Source of the DNA: SAR92 clade bacterium
GTDB taxonomy: Bacteria > Pseudomonadota > Gammaproteobacteria > Pseudomonadales > Porticoccaceae
Direction of reading: 5' to 3'
DNA: 7,469 nt
NCBI GenBank assembly: GCA_018607545.1
Contig: JABBBF010000150.1
Coordinates: forward strand, 1 to 7,469
Below, piece by piece: positions 1 to 7,418 of this stretch; position 1 is the stretch's first letter; each line of letters begins with the position of its first letter. The translations under genes and the position numbers were made by a program. Under the pieces are notes generated by a model, which saw nothing but the letters and a program-made list of their open reading frames with translations, was not told the DNA's origin and did no database searches.

Positions 1-1
1 C

Positions 2-1261
2 GCAATTATCGGCGGTAACCGCATCCCCTTTATGCGCAGCAATACCGCCTACAGCGAAGCCAGCAATATGGATATGCTATCGGCCACATTGCAGGGACTG
101 GTGCAACGCTTCGGGCTTGAGGGGCAACGTCTCGGTGAAGTCGCCGCTGGCGCGGTAATGAAACATTCCCGTGACTTTAACCTGGCGCGCGAAGCGACAT
201 TAAATTCAGGGCTGGCGCTGGAAACGCCCGCCTACGATATCCAGCAAGCCTGCGGTACTGGCCTTGAAGCGGCTATTCTGGTTGCCAATAAAATTGCTCT
301 CGGGCAGATTGATGCAGGTATTGCTGCGGGCACAGATACCGCTAGCGATGCCCCTATTGCGCTGAATGAAAAATATCGCCGCATGATATTGGATCTGAAT
401 AAAGCCAAAACACTCGGCGAGCGACTGAAGATAGTGTTGCGTTTTCGCCCCGGCTTTATGCTCCCCTCACTTCCCGCTAATGCAGAACCGCGCACCGGGC
501 TGTCGATGGGACAGCACTGTGAGCTGATGGTCAAACAGTGGGGTATTAGCCGTGAAGCCCAGGATCAGCTGACCTGGAACAGCCACCAGAATTTACTTGC
601 CGCCTATAATGAGGGGTTCTTTGACAACTTGCTCAGCCCCTTTAACGGCGTCGAGCGCGATGGCATTATGCGCGACACACCGATTGAGAAACTGGCCAAG
701 TTAAAGCCCGCTTTCGACCGGGAAAATGGCACCCTGACAGCCGCTAACTCAACCACCCTGACAGATGGCGCTGCCTCGATCCTACTGGCCAGCGAAGATT
801 GGGCCGCTGAGCGCAACCTGCCGGTTATGGCCTACCTGTCGTTTAGCGAGGTGGCTGCAGTAGATTTTTACTCCCAGGGTGAAAACAGTGAGGGCCTGTT
901 AATGGCACCCGCCTACGCCGTGCCGCGGATGCTCAAGCGCGCTGACCTGAGCTTGCAGGACTTTGATTTCTACGAACTTCACGAAGCCTTTGCAGCTCAG
1001 GCTCTATGCACAATGAAAGCCTGGGAAGACGAGGATTTCTGTCAAAACAAACTCGGACTGGATCGAGCTCTGGGCAGTATTGATCGTGCAAAATTAAATG
1101 TAAAAGGCTCCAGCGTTGCCACCGGACATCCGTTTGCCGCAACCGGACCAAGAATAATCGCTACATTGGCAAAATTATTGGAACAAAAGGGACAGGGTCG
1201 TGGTCTTATCTCCATATGTGCTGCTGGTGGCCAGGGGGTCACCGCCATACTGGAAAGATAA
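2..1261 (+). CDS. FadI-type acetyl-CoA acyltransferase (thiolase), 5' end cut off by the window edge
   Basis: Thiolase that cleaves 3-ketoacyl-CoA with CoA, the last step of beta-oxidation; cytoplasmic. The first ATG inside the window (base 32) is probably not the start: the same frame is open back to base 2 and encodes AIIGGNRIPF, the typical thiolase N-terminal strand, so the true start lies upstream. Counting from the internal Met, the nucleophilic Cys is C74 in QQACGTG, HEAF lies at 317-320, the GHPFAATG His is H366 and the second catalytic Cys is C396 in SICAAGG. HEAF in place of NEAF, together with the long loop near residues 110-160, points to the FadI / trifunctional-protein beta-subunit branch rather than FadA. 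About 419 residues are visible, so only a few are missing. The NVNGG motif reads NVKGSS, a mild deviation. It ends at a strong terminator and converges with the minus-strand cluster. A FadJ-like partner may lie outside the window. Family call firm; exact chain length or substrate unknown. Confidence 0.93.
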   Translation, partial: AIIGGNRIPFMRSNTAYSEASNMDMLSATLQGLVQRFGLEGQRLGEVAAGAVMKHSRDFNLAREATLNSGLALETPAYDIQQACGTGLEAAILVANKIALGQIDAGIAAGTDTASDAPIALNEKYRRMILDLNKAKTLGERLKIVLRFRPGFMLPSLPANAEPRTGLSMGQHCELMVKQWGISREAQDQLTWNSHQNLLAAYNEGFFDNLLSPFNGVERDGIMRDTPIEKLAKLKPAFDRENGTLTAANSTTLTDGAASILLASEDWAAERNLPVMAYLSFSEVAAVDFYSQGENSEGLLMAPAYAVPRMLKRADLSLQDFDFYELHEAFAAQALCTMKAWEDEDFCQNKLGLDRALGSIDRAKLNVKGSSVATGHPFAATGPRIIATLAKLLEQKGQGRGLISICAAGGQGVTAILER

Positions 1262-1335
1262 CCGACTTATTTATTAATTTTAAATCAATAAATAATTGGG
1301 GGTTGAGTACAGAGCACGGACCAGCTCTCCCCTCG

Positions 1336-1373
1336 GGGGCCTTACGATTGTATATGTGAGGCCCCTTTTTATT
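1336..1373 (+). terminator. Rho-independent terminator of the FadI-type thiolase
   Basis: A 10-bp stem pairs 1336-1345 (GGGGCCTTAC) with 1356-1365 (GTGAGGCCCC); the only non-Watson-Crick pair is one G-U. The loop is 10 nt and a five-T run (1366-1370) follows, then ATT. It lies about 75 nt after the thiolase stop. Read on the minus strand, the stem is not followed by a T-tract, so it should act mainly on plus-strand transcription. The T-tract runs straight into the 14-bp tandem repeat. Confidence 0.9.
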
Positions 1374-1440
1374 AGGTGAATTTTATTAGGTGAATTTTAT
1401 TAGGTGAATTTTATTAGGTGAATTTTATTAGGTGAATTTT
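1371..1440. repeat. Tandem repeat, five perfect copies of a 14-bp unit
   Basis: The unit ATTAGGTGAATTTT occurs five times head to tail without a mismatch (starts 1371, 1385, 1399, 1413, 1427). Because TTTT precedes the first copy, the periodic tract can be drawn as starting at about 1367, inside the terminator's T-run. It lies in the non-coding gap between the convergent thiolase and hydrolase genes, 17 nt past the hydrolase stop. The unit is not palindromic, and 14 is not a multiple of three, so copy-number change would not disturb either reading frame. Exact identity suggests recent expansion by slippage. Function unknown. Confidence 0.95.
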
Positions 1441-1457
1441 AATGAGCAAAGATAAAT

Positions 1458-2360
1458 CTAATTCTGGGGCAAAAGACAATTTTTATAGATAAGCTCGGCG
1501 AACTCGCCCAGTAGTGGCTGTGGCAGGTTGTGGCCCATCCCCGCAAATAGATGCAATCTGGCATGGGGAATATGCTTTGCGGTATCAATACCCCCACAGA
1601 CCGGCACCAACCTGTCCTGCTCGCCATGAATAATCAGCACCGGTACCTTTATTGAATTGAGCAGCGCAACACGGTTAGGCGCCGCCTTAACTGCCGCAAT
1701 CTGTCGCATGTAAGCGGCAGGGTTGCTCGAGCGCCGGTACTCTGCCTTGAGTATCTCTCTGACTTTACTATCACTAATCGGATAGGCAGGACTGCCAATC
1801 ATCCGCCAGATATCTACAGAATTATCCAGCGCAGTGCGGTTTTTGGTTACCGGCTTAATCATCTGCAATGATACTGGAATTGAGGCTACACCCTTACCCC
1901 TGACACCAGAGGTGGACATAATCGATGTCAGTGACAGAATTCTCTGGGGAAAGCGAGCAGCGACAATCTGGCTGATCATACCGCCCATAGACATTCCGAC
2001 AATATGGGCCCTCTGAACATTTAAGGCATCGAGAACAGCAACGGTATCTTCCGCCATATCATTCAGGGAATACGGGGTTTTAAGCGGAACACCAAAGGTA
2101 GAAGCGAGAAACAGGCGCAGGTAACCAGGCGCCCGGGCACCGTCCATCTTGTCGCTTAAACCAATATCCCGATTATCGAAACGAATTACCCTAAAGCCCC
2201 TGGCAACTAGCAGCTCACAAAATTCAACAGGCCAGCGCACCAGTTGATTATAGAGGCCGGCCACCAACAGAATTACTGGATCCTCGGGGTTGCCGAATTC
2301 CTCATAGGCAATCTGCAACCCATTTGCGTGAACAAATTGAGTTTGATTTTCTGCGCTCAT
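1458..2360 (-). CDS. alpha/beta-fold hydrolase
   Basis: A 300-residue single-domain alpha/beta hydrolase, probably a cytoplasmic esterase or related enzyme; no signal peptide is seen. The likely triad is S124 in the nucleophile elbow GMSMGG, D249 in HGEQDRLVP and H277 in GMGHNLP. The block RGFRVIRFDNRDIGLSD (residues 54-70) is typical of the family. The usual His-Gly oxyanion motif after strand 3 is replaced by Ala-Gly (residues 34-35, VAGLYNQ), as in some esterase-like members. The start ATG lies 8 nt after the stop of the acyl-CoA ligase on the same strand. No good ribosome binding site is seen; a GAGAGAG about 15 nt upstream is poorly placed, so translation may be coupled to the ligase. 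It is the last gene of the presumed operon. Substrate cannot be read from the sequence: an ester, a thioester or a polyester oligomer are all possible. Fold call firm, function open. Confidence 0.9.
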   Translation of the reverse strand: MSAENQTQFVHANGLQIAYEEFGNPEDPVILLVAGLYNQLVRWPVEFCELLVARGFRVIRFDNRDIGLSDKMDGARAPGYLRLFLASTFGVPLKTPYSLNDMAEDTVAVLDALNVQRAHIVGMSMGGMISQIVAARFPQRILSLTSIMSTSGVRGKGVASIPVSLQMIKPVTKNRTALDNSVDIWRMIGSPAYPISDSKVREILKAEYRRSSNPAAYMRQIAAVKAAPNRVALLNSIKVPVLIIHGEQDRLVPVCGGIDTAKHIPHARLHLFAGMGHNLPQPLLGEFAELIYKNCLLPQN

Positions 2361-2368
2361 AGACAGAT

Positions 2369-3979
2369 CTATAGCTCTCTCAGCTCACGGCGAAGAATTT
2401 TACCCACCGGGCTCTTTGGCAGATCATCCTTGAAGACAATCAGCCGGGGGACTTTGTAGGGAGTAAGATTATCGCGACAGAAATCCTCCAACTGCTGTGC
2501 AGTCAAATCTGGGTTAGTGGAGACAGCAAACAGTTTAACCGCCTCACCGGTCTTATCGTCCGGCACACCGACGACGGCACATTCGATAATATCCCCATGA
2601 CTGTAGACCACATCTTCAATTTCATTGGGGTAAACATTAAAGCCCGACACCAGCACCATATCTTTTAGCCGATCGACAATAGTGATCAGGCCATCATCCT
2701 CCATCACCGCAATATCTCCGGTGCGAAACCAGCCCTCGGCATCGATCACCTCGGCAGTGGCCTCTGGGCGCTGCCAGTAACCCTGCATAATATGGGCACC
2801 GCGGGCACATATCTCACCGCGCTCACCTGTGGGAATCCTGTTGCCCTGACTATCGATTAACTTGACCTGCTGATAAAGTATCGCTGGACCCACAGTACCA
2901 ATTCGGTTTTGCTCGGGCCTATTGCAGGTTAAAACAGCTACAGTCTCAGATAACCCGTAGCCCTCCAGCAATAGGGAGCCGGTTCGCGACTGCCACGCCT
3001 CGGCAATTTCTTTAACCAGTGCTGCACCACCGGCGATAACACCCTTAACCCTGGAAAAATCTATCTGGTCAAATTCCGGGTGCATCATCATGCCCTGCAG
3101 CAGGGTATTGATGCCGGCCATGGCGGTAAATTGATACTCCTTCATCACCGCAATAAGACCGTCGATATTCCGCGGGTCGGGAATTAACACCGAGTGACAG
3201 CCCTGAATAAACCCGCCAATCAAATTCATCGTAAAACCAAACACATGATAGACCGGCATAGGGGCAATCAAAATATCGTCGTCATCCGAGATCAGGCCAA
3301 GGGTTAGCTCTGACATTCGCATACCCGCATAGATATTGCCGTGGCTGAGCATAGCGCCCTTTGCTGGCCCGGTAGTGCCGCCGGTATATTGCAGCACCGC
3401 CAGATCATCCATTGAACAATTGATCACCGGCAAATGTTTGCCCTCACCCATCGCCAGGGCCTCAGGCAGTGAAACCAGGTTTTTCAGGCTGCTCTCAGGC
3501 CTGGGTTGCGGCTGCAACATATCTAGCGCATAGGTGACAATCACAGTCTCTATACTAGTCTCGGGAACAACCTGCTCGGTTAAAGTCAGCAGATCCCCAA
3601 GCACCACCAGGGCTTTGGCACCGGAGTCATTAAACTGGTGCAACTGCTCTCGCGGCGTATACATGGGATTGGTATTAACCACCGTCAGTCCGGCGCGCAA
3701 CGCGCCCCAGACCACCAGCGGGTATTGATTGAGATTGGGCAACTGGATAGCAATACGGTCACCCTTTTGCAGACCGCAGCTGTTCAAAAGATAGCAGGCA
3801 AACTGCCTGCTCAGGGTTTCCATTTGACTGAAGCTAAGGGTCTGGCCGAGGCAGGTAAATGCGGGCCTATCGGCAAACTGCTCACAGCTGCGATTAAACG
3901 CATCCAGCAAGCTGGTAAAACCATCCTGATTTAATTCAGAAAGCATCTGTTGCGAAAAGGAAGCGGCTGATTCAGACAT
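2369..3979 (-). CDS. Medium/long-chain fatty acid-CoA ligase (FadD-like, ANL superfamily)
   Basis: AMP-forming acyl-CoA synthetase that activates a free fatty acid with ATP and CoA for beta-oxidation. The chosen ATG at 3979 gives 536 residues. The ATP-binding loop YTGGTTGPAKG is at 198-208, the A5 motif YGLSET at 341-346, TGD at 420-422, the hinge D436-R437 followed by LKD, and the catalytic C-terminal Lys is K527 in PKSPVGK. All core ANL motifs are present and the length fits FadD-type enzymes. A GTG at 3988 would add three residues, but it lies inside the Shine-Dalgarno stretch AAAGGTGAG, which is ideally spaced for the ATG at 3979, so the ATG is preferred. It follows the alkylsulfatase by 41 nt and precedes the hydrolase by 8 nt. 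There is no N-terminal membrane segment. Chain-length preference cannot be judged, and a specialised acid (aryl or terpenoid) is not excluded. Confidence 0.93.
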   Translation of the reverse strand: MSESAASFSQQMLSELNQDGFTSLLDAFNRSCEQFADRPAFTCLGQTLSFSQMETLSRQFACYLLNSCGLQKGDRIAIQLPNLNQYPLVVWGALRAGLTVVNTNPMYTPREQLHQFNDSGAKALVVLGDLLTLTEQVVPETSIETVIVTYALDMLQPQPRPESSLKNLVSLPEALAMGEGKHLPVINCSMDDLAVLQYTGGTTGPAKGAMLSHGNIYAGMRMSELTLGLISDDDDILIAPMPVYHVFGFTMNLIGGFIQGCHSVLIPDPRNIDGLIAVMKEYQFTAMAGINTLLQGMMMHPEFDQIDFSRVKGVIAGGAALVKEIAEAWQSRTGSLLLEGYGLSETVAVLTCNRPEQNRIGTVGPAILYQQVKLIDSQGNRIPTGERGEICARGAHIMQGYWQRPEATAEVIDAEGWFRTGDIAVMEDDGLITIVDRLKDMVLVSGFNVYPNEIEDVVYSHGDIIECAVVGVPDDKTGEAVKLFAVSTNPDLTAQQLEDFCRDNLTPYKVPRLIVFKDDLPKSPVGKILRRELREL

Positions 3980-3983
3980 AGGA

Positions 3984-3992
3984 CTCACCTTT
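3984..3992 (-). promoter_or_regulatory. Ribosome binding site that decides the ligase start
   Basis: On the minus strand AAAGGTGAG lies 4 nt before the ATG at 3979, with its AGG core 8 nt from it. The alternative GTG start at 3988 falls inside this element and so would lack its own site at proper spacing. This supports the shorter 536-residue ligase. Confidence 0.75.
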
Positions 3993-4020
3993 AATTATTT
4001 TTATACTTATCTTGGACGGC

Positions 4021-6021
4021 CTAGGGAAGAACTATATTAAAGTCATCATTTGCCGCGCCCAGTAGGGAAAAGAATTTTAATAGCACAAGCAGACTGCCAT
4101 CCACAGACAGCTCATCGGAACTGATTAGGGTCTTAATACCAGCTTCGCCGAGCAGAATATCAACAAACAGTTTCTGGGTGAGGCTCAGGGTCACATCAGC
4201 GCTCTTATCGATCGGTAGCTGCCGGTAATACATCACCGAGTTTCTAACCCACAGCACAAAATTGGTGTCCCTGTCGGTAAAGCGAATATTAATTTTTAAA
4301 CGCTCACCCTCGGCTTTTTCTGCATCCAGCTTTACTGTCAGCGCCTTCATAAACTCTGCAAGAGGTACCTGCTGCAAAAAAGCTTTGGATGACATGGCCA
4401 CATCGTTGGACACCACATCGCCGCGAATTAGCTCATTGGCAGCGGATAGGTAGATATCCCGCCAGGGACCCGATTCGGCCTGATAGGCCATCTGGCGATA
4501 GGCCTCGGCGAGCATCTCGCGGGCGGCGATATTATCCGGCTCGGCAAAAACCAGATGGTTGAGAACCTCGCCAACCCAGCGATACTCACCCTTTGCCTGA
4601 TAGACAGCGGCCTTTTCCAGTAACGTATCAGCGCCACCCATAAATTCCACATAGCGAATAGCCGACTGCACCGGAGGCAGTGGATTGAGATGGGCTGGAT
4701 TGCCGTCATACCAGCCAAAATAGTGCTGGTAGACCGCCTTGCTGTTATGGCTGAGAGTGCCGTAATAACCGCGAATATGAAAATTACCGGCAAGGCTTTC
4801 TGGCAGCTTCAGGCGCTCGGCAATCTCTCTCGGGGTATAGCCAATATTGGCCAGGCGCAGAGTCTGGTCGTGGATAAACTTATACATATCCTGCTGCTGT
4901 TGCATCTGGGTAATAATTCGATCATGGCCCCAGGTCGGCCAGTGATGACTGTTAAAAAAGATCTCAACCTTATCCAGACGGTCGATGGACTGGCCTATAT
5001 AGTCACTCCACAGCAGCGCATCGCGAACCTTGGCGCCGCGCAATGTCAGTACGTTATGCATCACATGGGAGAGTATTTCCGCACCGCAAAACGCTTTCCA
5101 TTGGGGAAGATAAAAGGTCAACTCCGCCGGCGCTTCGCTGTTGGGCATATTGAAAAATTCAATATCCACACCATCGATAGTCATATTGACTTGGGGCCGA
5201 TCTATAACCAGTGTCGGTTGCAGTATCGACGTGCTGCCAAATATAACCTGCTTGCCGAGCCCCGTATCCACATGGCCTGTAGCCGAGCGATCCAGGGCAT
5301 TGCCCATCATATAGGCACCGCGTCGCATCATTGCCGGCCCAGCGACAATATTCTCGCTGACCGCCTCATGCATAAAGCCCGAGGGGGCAATAATTGGAAT
5401 GCCTTTTTCCTCAGCCTGCTGCCCATTGATTAACGACAAAACGCCACCAAAGTGATCTATATGGCTGTGGGTAAAAATAATCGCGGAGAGATTTATCTTA
5501 CCGAGATGCTGTTCAGCAAAGGCCATTGCCGATTGGGTGGTTTCAAGGGTGGTCAGTGGATCAACCACAATCCAGCCGCTCTGCCCTTTGATTAGCGTTG
5601 TATTGGCAAGATCAAAACCGCGCAGCTGGTAAATATTCTTATCGACCTGAAACAGCCCGCGAATATTATTTAGCTTAGCCTGGCGCCAGAGACTGGGATT
5701 CACCGTCTCCGGTGCCTGGCCCTGAATAAAGTCATAGGCACTGGCATCCCAGATTCTTTTGCCATGACTGTTGCTAATAATATCCACAGGTGCTGCCGCC
5801 ACCAGACCCCGAGTGGCATCTTGGAAATCCTGATGGTTTTCCACATCAGGCTTATCCAGACCGAGAGCATCGGCAACCTTTTTATTACTGGCGACAGTAA
5901 ATTCACTGGCCAGAGATTGCGTATTATCTTGTTTTACCGAGTTGTCACAGCTGCCAAGAACAAGTACTGCGCCCAGCAAACCTATTAGCAAAATACTTCT
6001 ACTGGCAATTGATCTTTTCAT
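4021..6021 (-). CDS. Lipoprotein-type linear primary alkylsulfatase (SdsA1-like, metallo-beta-lactamase fold)
   Basis: Hydrolyses primary alkyl sulfate esters such as dodecyl sulfate to alcohol and sulfate (type III sulfatase, di-zinc). The 666 residues are close to SdsA1 of Pseudomonas aeruginosa (about 658, from memory). An N-terminal hydrophobic segment (10-22) ends in the lipobox LGSC with Cys25, so a lipid anchor is predicted; residue +2 is Asp26, an inner-membrane retention signal in enterics. The zinc motif THSHIDH gives H185, H187, D189, H190; E296 (SEAPAE), E315 (CGAE) and H360 (SHHWPTWGH) complete the set. These seven match the SdsA1 ligands as I recall them, all at a constant offset of 16. 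TLRG (R328) is also conserved. The dimerisation region follows (about 390-530), then an SCP2-like C-terminal domain (about 550-666) that may bind the alkyl chain. A possible ribosome site (AGTAGGG) precedes the ATG by 9 nt. It lies between a thiolase and an acyl-CoA ligase on the same strand, which fits use of the released alcohol as carbon. Substrate range is not known. Confidence 0.93.
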   Translation of the reverse strand: MKRSIASRSILLIGLLGAVLVLGSCDNSVKQDNTQSLASEFTVASNKKVADALGLDKPDVENHQDFQDATRGLVAAAPVDIISNSHGKRIWDASAYDFIQGQAPETVNPSLWRQAKLNNIRGLFQVDKNIYQLRGFDLANTTLIKGQSGWIVVDPLTTLETTQSAMAFAEQHLGKINLSAIIFTHSHIDHFGGVLSLINGQQAEEKGIPIIAPSGFMHEAVSENIVAGPAMMRRGAYMMGNALDRSATGHVDTGLGKQVIFGSTSILQPTLVIDRPQVNMTIDGVDIEFFNMPNSEAPAELTFYLPQWKAFCGAEILSHVMHNVLTLRGAKVRDALLWSDYIGQSIDRLDKVEIFFNSHHWPTWGHDRIITQMQQQQDMYKFIHDQTLRLANIGYTPREIAERLKLPESLAGNFHIRGYYGTLSHNSKAVYQHYFGWYDGNPAHLNPLPPVQSAIRYVEFMGGADTLLEKAAVYQAKGEYRWVGEVLNHLVFAEPDNIAAREMLAEAYRQMAYQAESGPWRDIYLSAANELIRGDVVSNDVAMSSKAFLQQVPLAEFMKALTVKLDAEKAEGERLKINIRFTDRDTNFVLWVRNSVMYYRQLPIDKSADVTLSLTQKLFVDILLGEAGIKTLISSDELSVDGSLLVLLKFFSLLGAANDDFNIVLP

Positions 6022-6131
6022 ATCCGCATACCCTACTTTTTATTTATTATTTAGCTGGCACCTGAGACAAGCTCTTTGGGGATGTCGTTATTTACAGCAA
6101 CAGACTTTAGGCTAAGGCTGAGGGCTGCAGG

Positions 6132-7313
6132 CTATAGCACCTCAAACAGTCCAGCTGCACCCATACCACCACCGACACACATGGTGATAACCACATACTT
6201 CTCACCGCGACGCTTACCCTCCATCAACGCATGCATAACCATACGCGCGCCACTCATACCGAAGGGATGGCCGATAGAGATAGAGCCGCCATTGACATTT
6301 AAACGCTCCATGGGAATACCCAACTTATCGCGGCAGTAGAGTACCTGTACTGCAAAAGCCTCATTCAGCTCCCAGAGACCAATATCATCAACCGTCAAAC
6401 CGTGGCGCTGCAGCAATTTGGGAATAGCAAACACCGGCCCTATACCCATTTCATCCGGCTCACAGCCTGCAACTGTCATACCGCGGTAGACACCCAGGGG
6501 CTCGATATTGCGCTGGGAAGCCAAGGTGCCGTCCATCAGCACAACTGCCGCCGCACCATCGGATAGCTGCGAGGCATTGCCCGCAGTAATAGAGCCGCCA
6601 TCGCGCACCGACTTTAGACCCGCGAGATTCTCAATACTGGTGCCTGGACGATTGCCCTCATCCTTGGCTAGGGTCACCTGCTCTTTTGTCACCTCGCCGG
6701 TCTCACGATTGGTGACCAGCTTAGTCGCCGTCACGGGTACTACCTCATCCGCAAACAGCCCGGCCTCCTGAGCCGCCGCCGTGCGCGCCTGAGAGATAAC
6801 TGCATATTCATCCTGCGCTTCCCGAGAGATGCCGTAGCGCTTGGCAACTGTCTCCGCTGTATCCAACATTGGCATATGGATCAGTGGCGCATGCTTGATA
6901 GCCAGTGGATCGACCAGACGGTGGGCATTAAAATGCTCGTTCTGAATCAGGCTGACAGATTCACAGCCACCGGCCACAATTACCTGCGAGCCATCATTGG
7001 TAATATTATTGGCACCTATGGAGATAGCCATCAGTCCGGAGGAGCACTGACGGTCAACCGTCATTCCAGAGACCGTAACCGGAAGACCTGCGGCCATAAC
7101 TGCCTGGCGGCCTAGATTCATGGTCTGGGTTCCCTGTTGCATAGCCGCACCCATAATGCAGTCATCAATTTCCGCTGGATCAACCCCAGCGCGTTGAACA
7201 GCGGCATTGATTGCGAAGGAACTCATGGAGGGTGCTTCAAGATTGTTGAATGCACCGCGAAATGCCCGACCGATTGGGGTGCGAGCGACTGAAACAATAA
7301 CGGCTTCTTTCAT
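6132..7313 (-). CDS. FadA-type acetyl-CoA acyltransferase (thiolase)
   Basis: A complete 393-residue thiolase, normal family length, for thiolytic cleavage of 3-ketoacyl-CoA (or the reverse condensation). It begins with the canonical strand [20 protein letters not shown]. The nucleophilic Cys is C90 in DRQCSSG, NEAF is at 317-320, the GHPFGMSG His is H349 and the second catalytic Cys is C379 in TMCVGGG. NEAF and the shorter loop separate it from the FadI-type thiolase at the left of the window. The start is backed by TAAGGA 7 nt upstream. The gap to the sulfatase is 110 nt and shows no terminator hairpin with a T-tract, so co-transcription is likely, though an internal promoter cannot be excluded. 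Upstream, 105 AT-rich nt separate it from the tail of another minus-strand gene. An acetoacetyl-CoA thiolase role is possible, but the context favours degradation. Confidence 0.94.
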   Translation of the reverse strand: MKEAVIVSVARTPIGRAFRGAFNNLEAPSMSSFAINAAVQRAGVDPAEIDDCIMGAAMQQGTQTMNLGRQAVMAAGLPVTVSGMTVDRQCSSGLMAISIGANNITNDGSQVIVAGGCESVSLIQNEHFNAHRLVDPLAIKHAPLIHMPMLDTAETVAKRYGISREAQDEYAVISQARTAAAQEAGLFADEVVPVTATKLVTNRETGEVTKEQVTLAKDEGNRPGTSIENLAGLKSVRDGGSITAGNASQLSDGAAAVVLMDGTLASQRNIEPLGVYRGMTVAGCEPDEMGIGPVFAIPKLLQRHGLTVDDIGLWELNEAFAVQVLYCRDKLGIPMERLNVNGGSISIGHPFGMSGARMVMHALMEGKRRGEKYVVITMCVGGGMGAAGLFEVL

Positions 7314-7320
7314 AAGAAAA

Positions 7321-7326
7321 TCCTTA
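7321..7326 (-). promoter_or_regulatory. Ribosome binding site of the FadA-type thiolase
   Basis: TAAGGA on the minus strand ends 7 nt before the ATG at 7313, a near-consensus site at optimal spacing. Further upstream (7327-7418) the sequence is AT-rich; a weak TTGTTA is visible but no convincing -10 goes with it, so I do not call a promoter. Confidence 0.75.
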
Positions 7327-7418
7327 ATAAATTAGTTTAATAGCCTTACTATTTGGCACTTTTCAGATAACAATTAGCCCTGCTTTTTATTGGCTCGGCA
7401 GTCTACTAGCTCTACTCT

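Noticed and set aside
1367..1440. The 14-bp array as a CRISPR array or plasmid iteron
   Set aside because: Units are directly abutting with no spacers, which excludes CRISPR. Iterons are usually longer and sit next to a rep gene, and none is present.
3638..3934. Plus-strand 98-codon open frame opposite the ligase N-terminus
   Set aside because: Antisense to a clear FadD-like gene; no independent evidence.
4428..4793. Minus-strand 121-codon open frame inside the sulfatase in another frame
   Set aside because: Arginine- and isoleucine-rich out-of-frame translation of the sulfatase coding region with no recognisable motif.
4690..5433. Long plus-strand open frame (247 codons) opposite the alkylsulfatase
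   Set aside because: It lies wholly antisense to a well-supported gene with complete family motifs, resembles no protein family I know and has no supporting context; it is a coding shadow.
6022..6075. Possible promoter for the sulfatase (minus strand TTGTCT followed by an AT-rich TAAATAATAAAT)
   Set aside because: The -10 candidates match the consensus at only about three of six positions or sit at poor spacing; not enough to call a promoter.
6109..6133. Four AGGCT-like pentamers (6109, 6115, 6122, 6129) around the FadA-type thiolase stop
   Set aside because: Short, irregularly spaced and imperfect; they form no inverted repeat and no terminator with a T-tract. Likely chance low-complexity sequence.
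7327..7418. Search for a fatty-acid-responsive operator (FadR- or PsrA-like) upstream of the FadA-type thiolase
   Set aside because: No clear inverted repeat resembling either site was found by eye.
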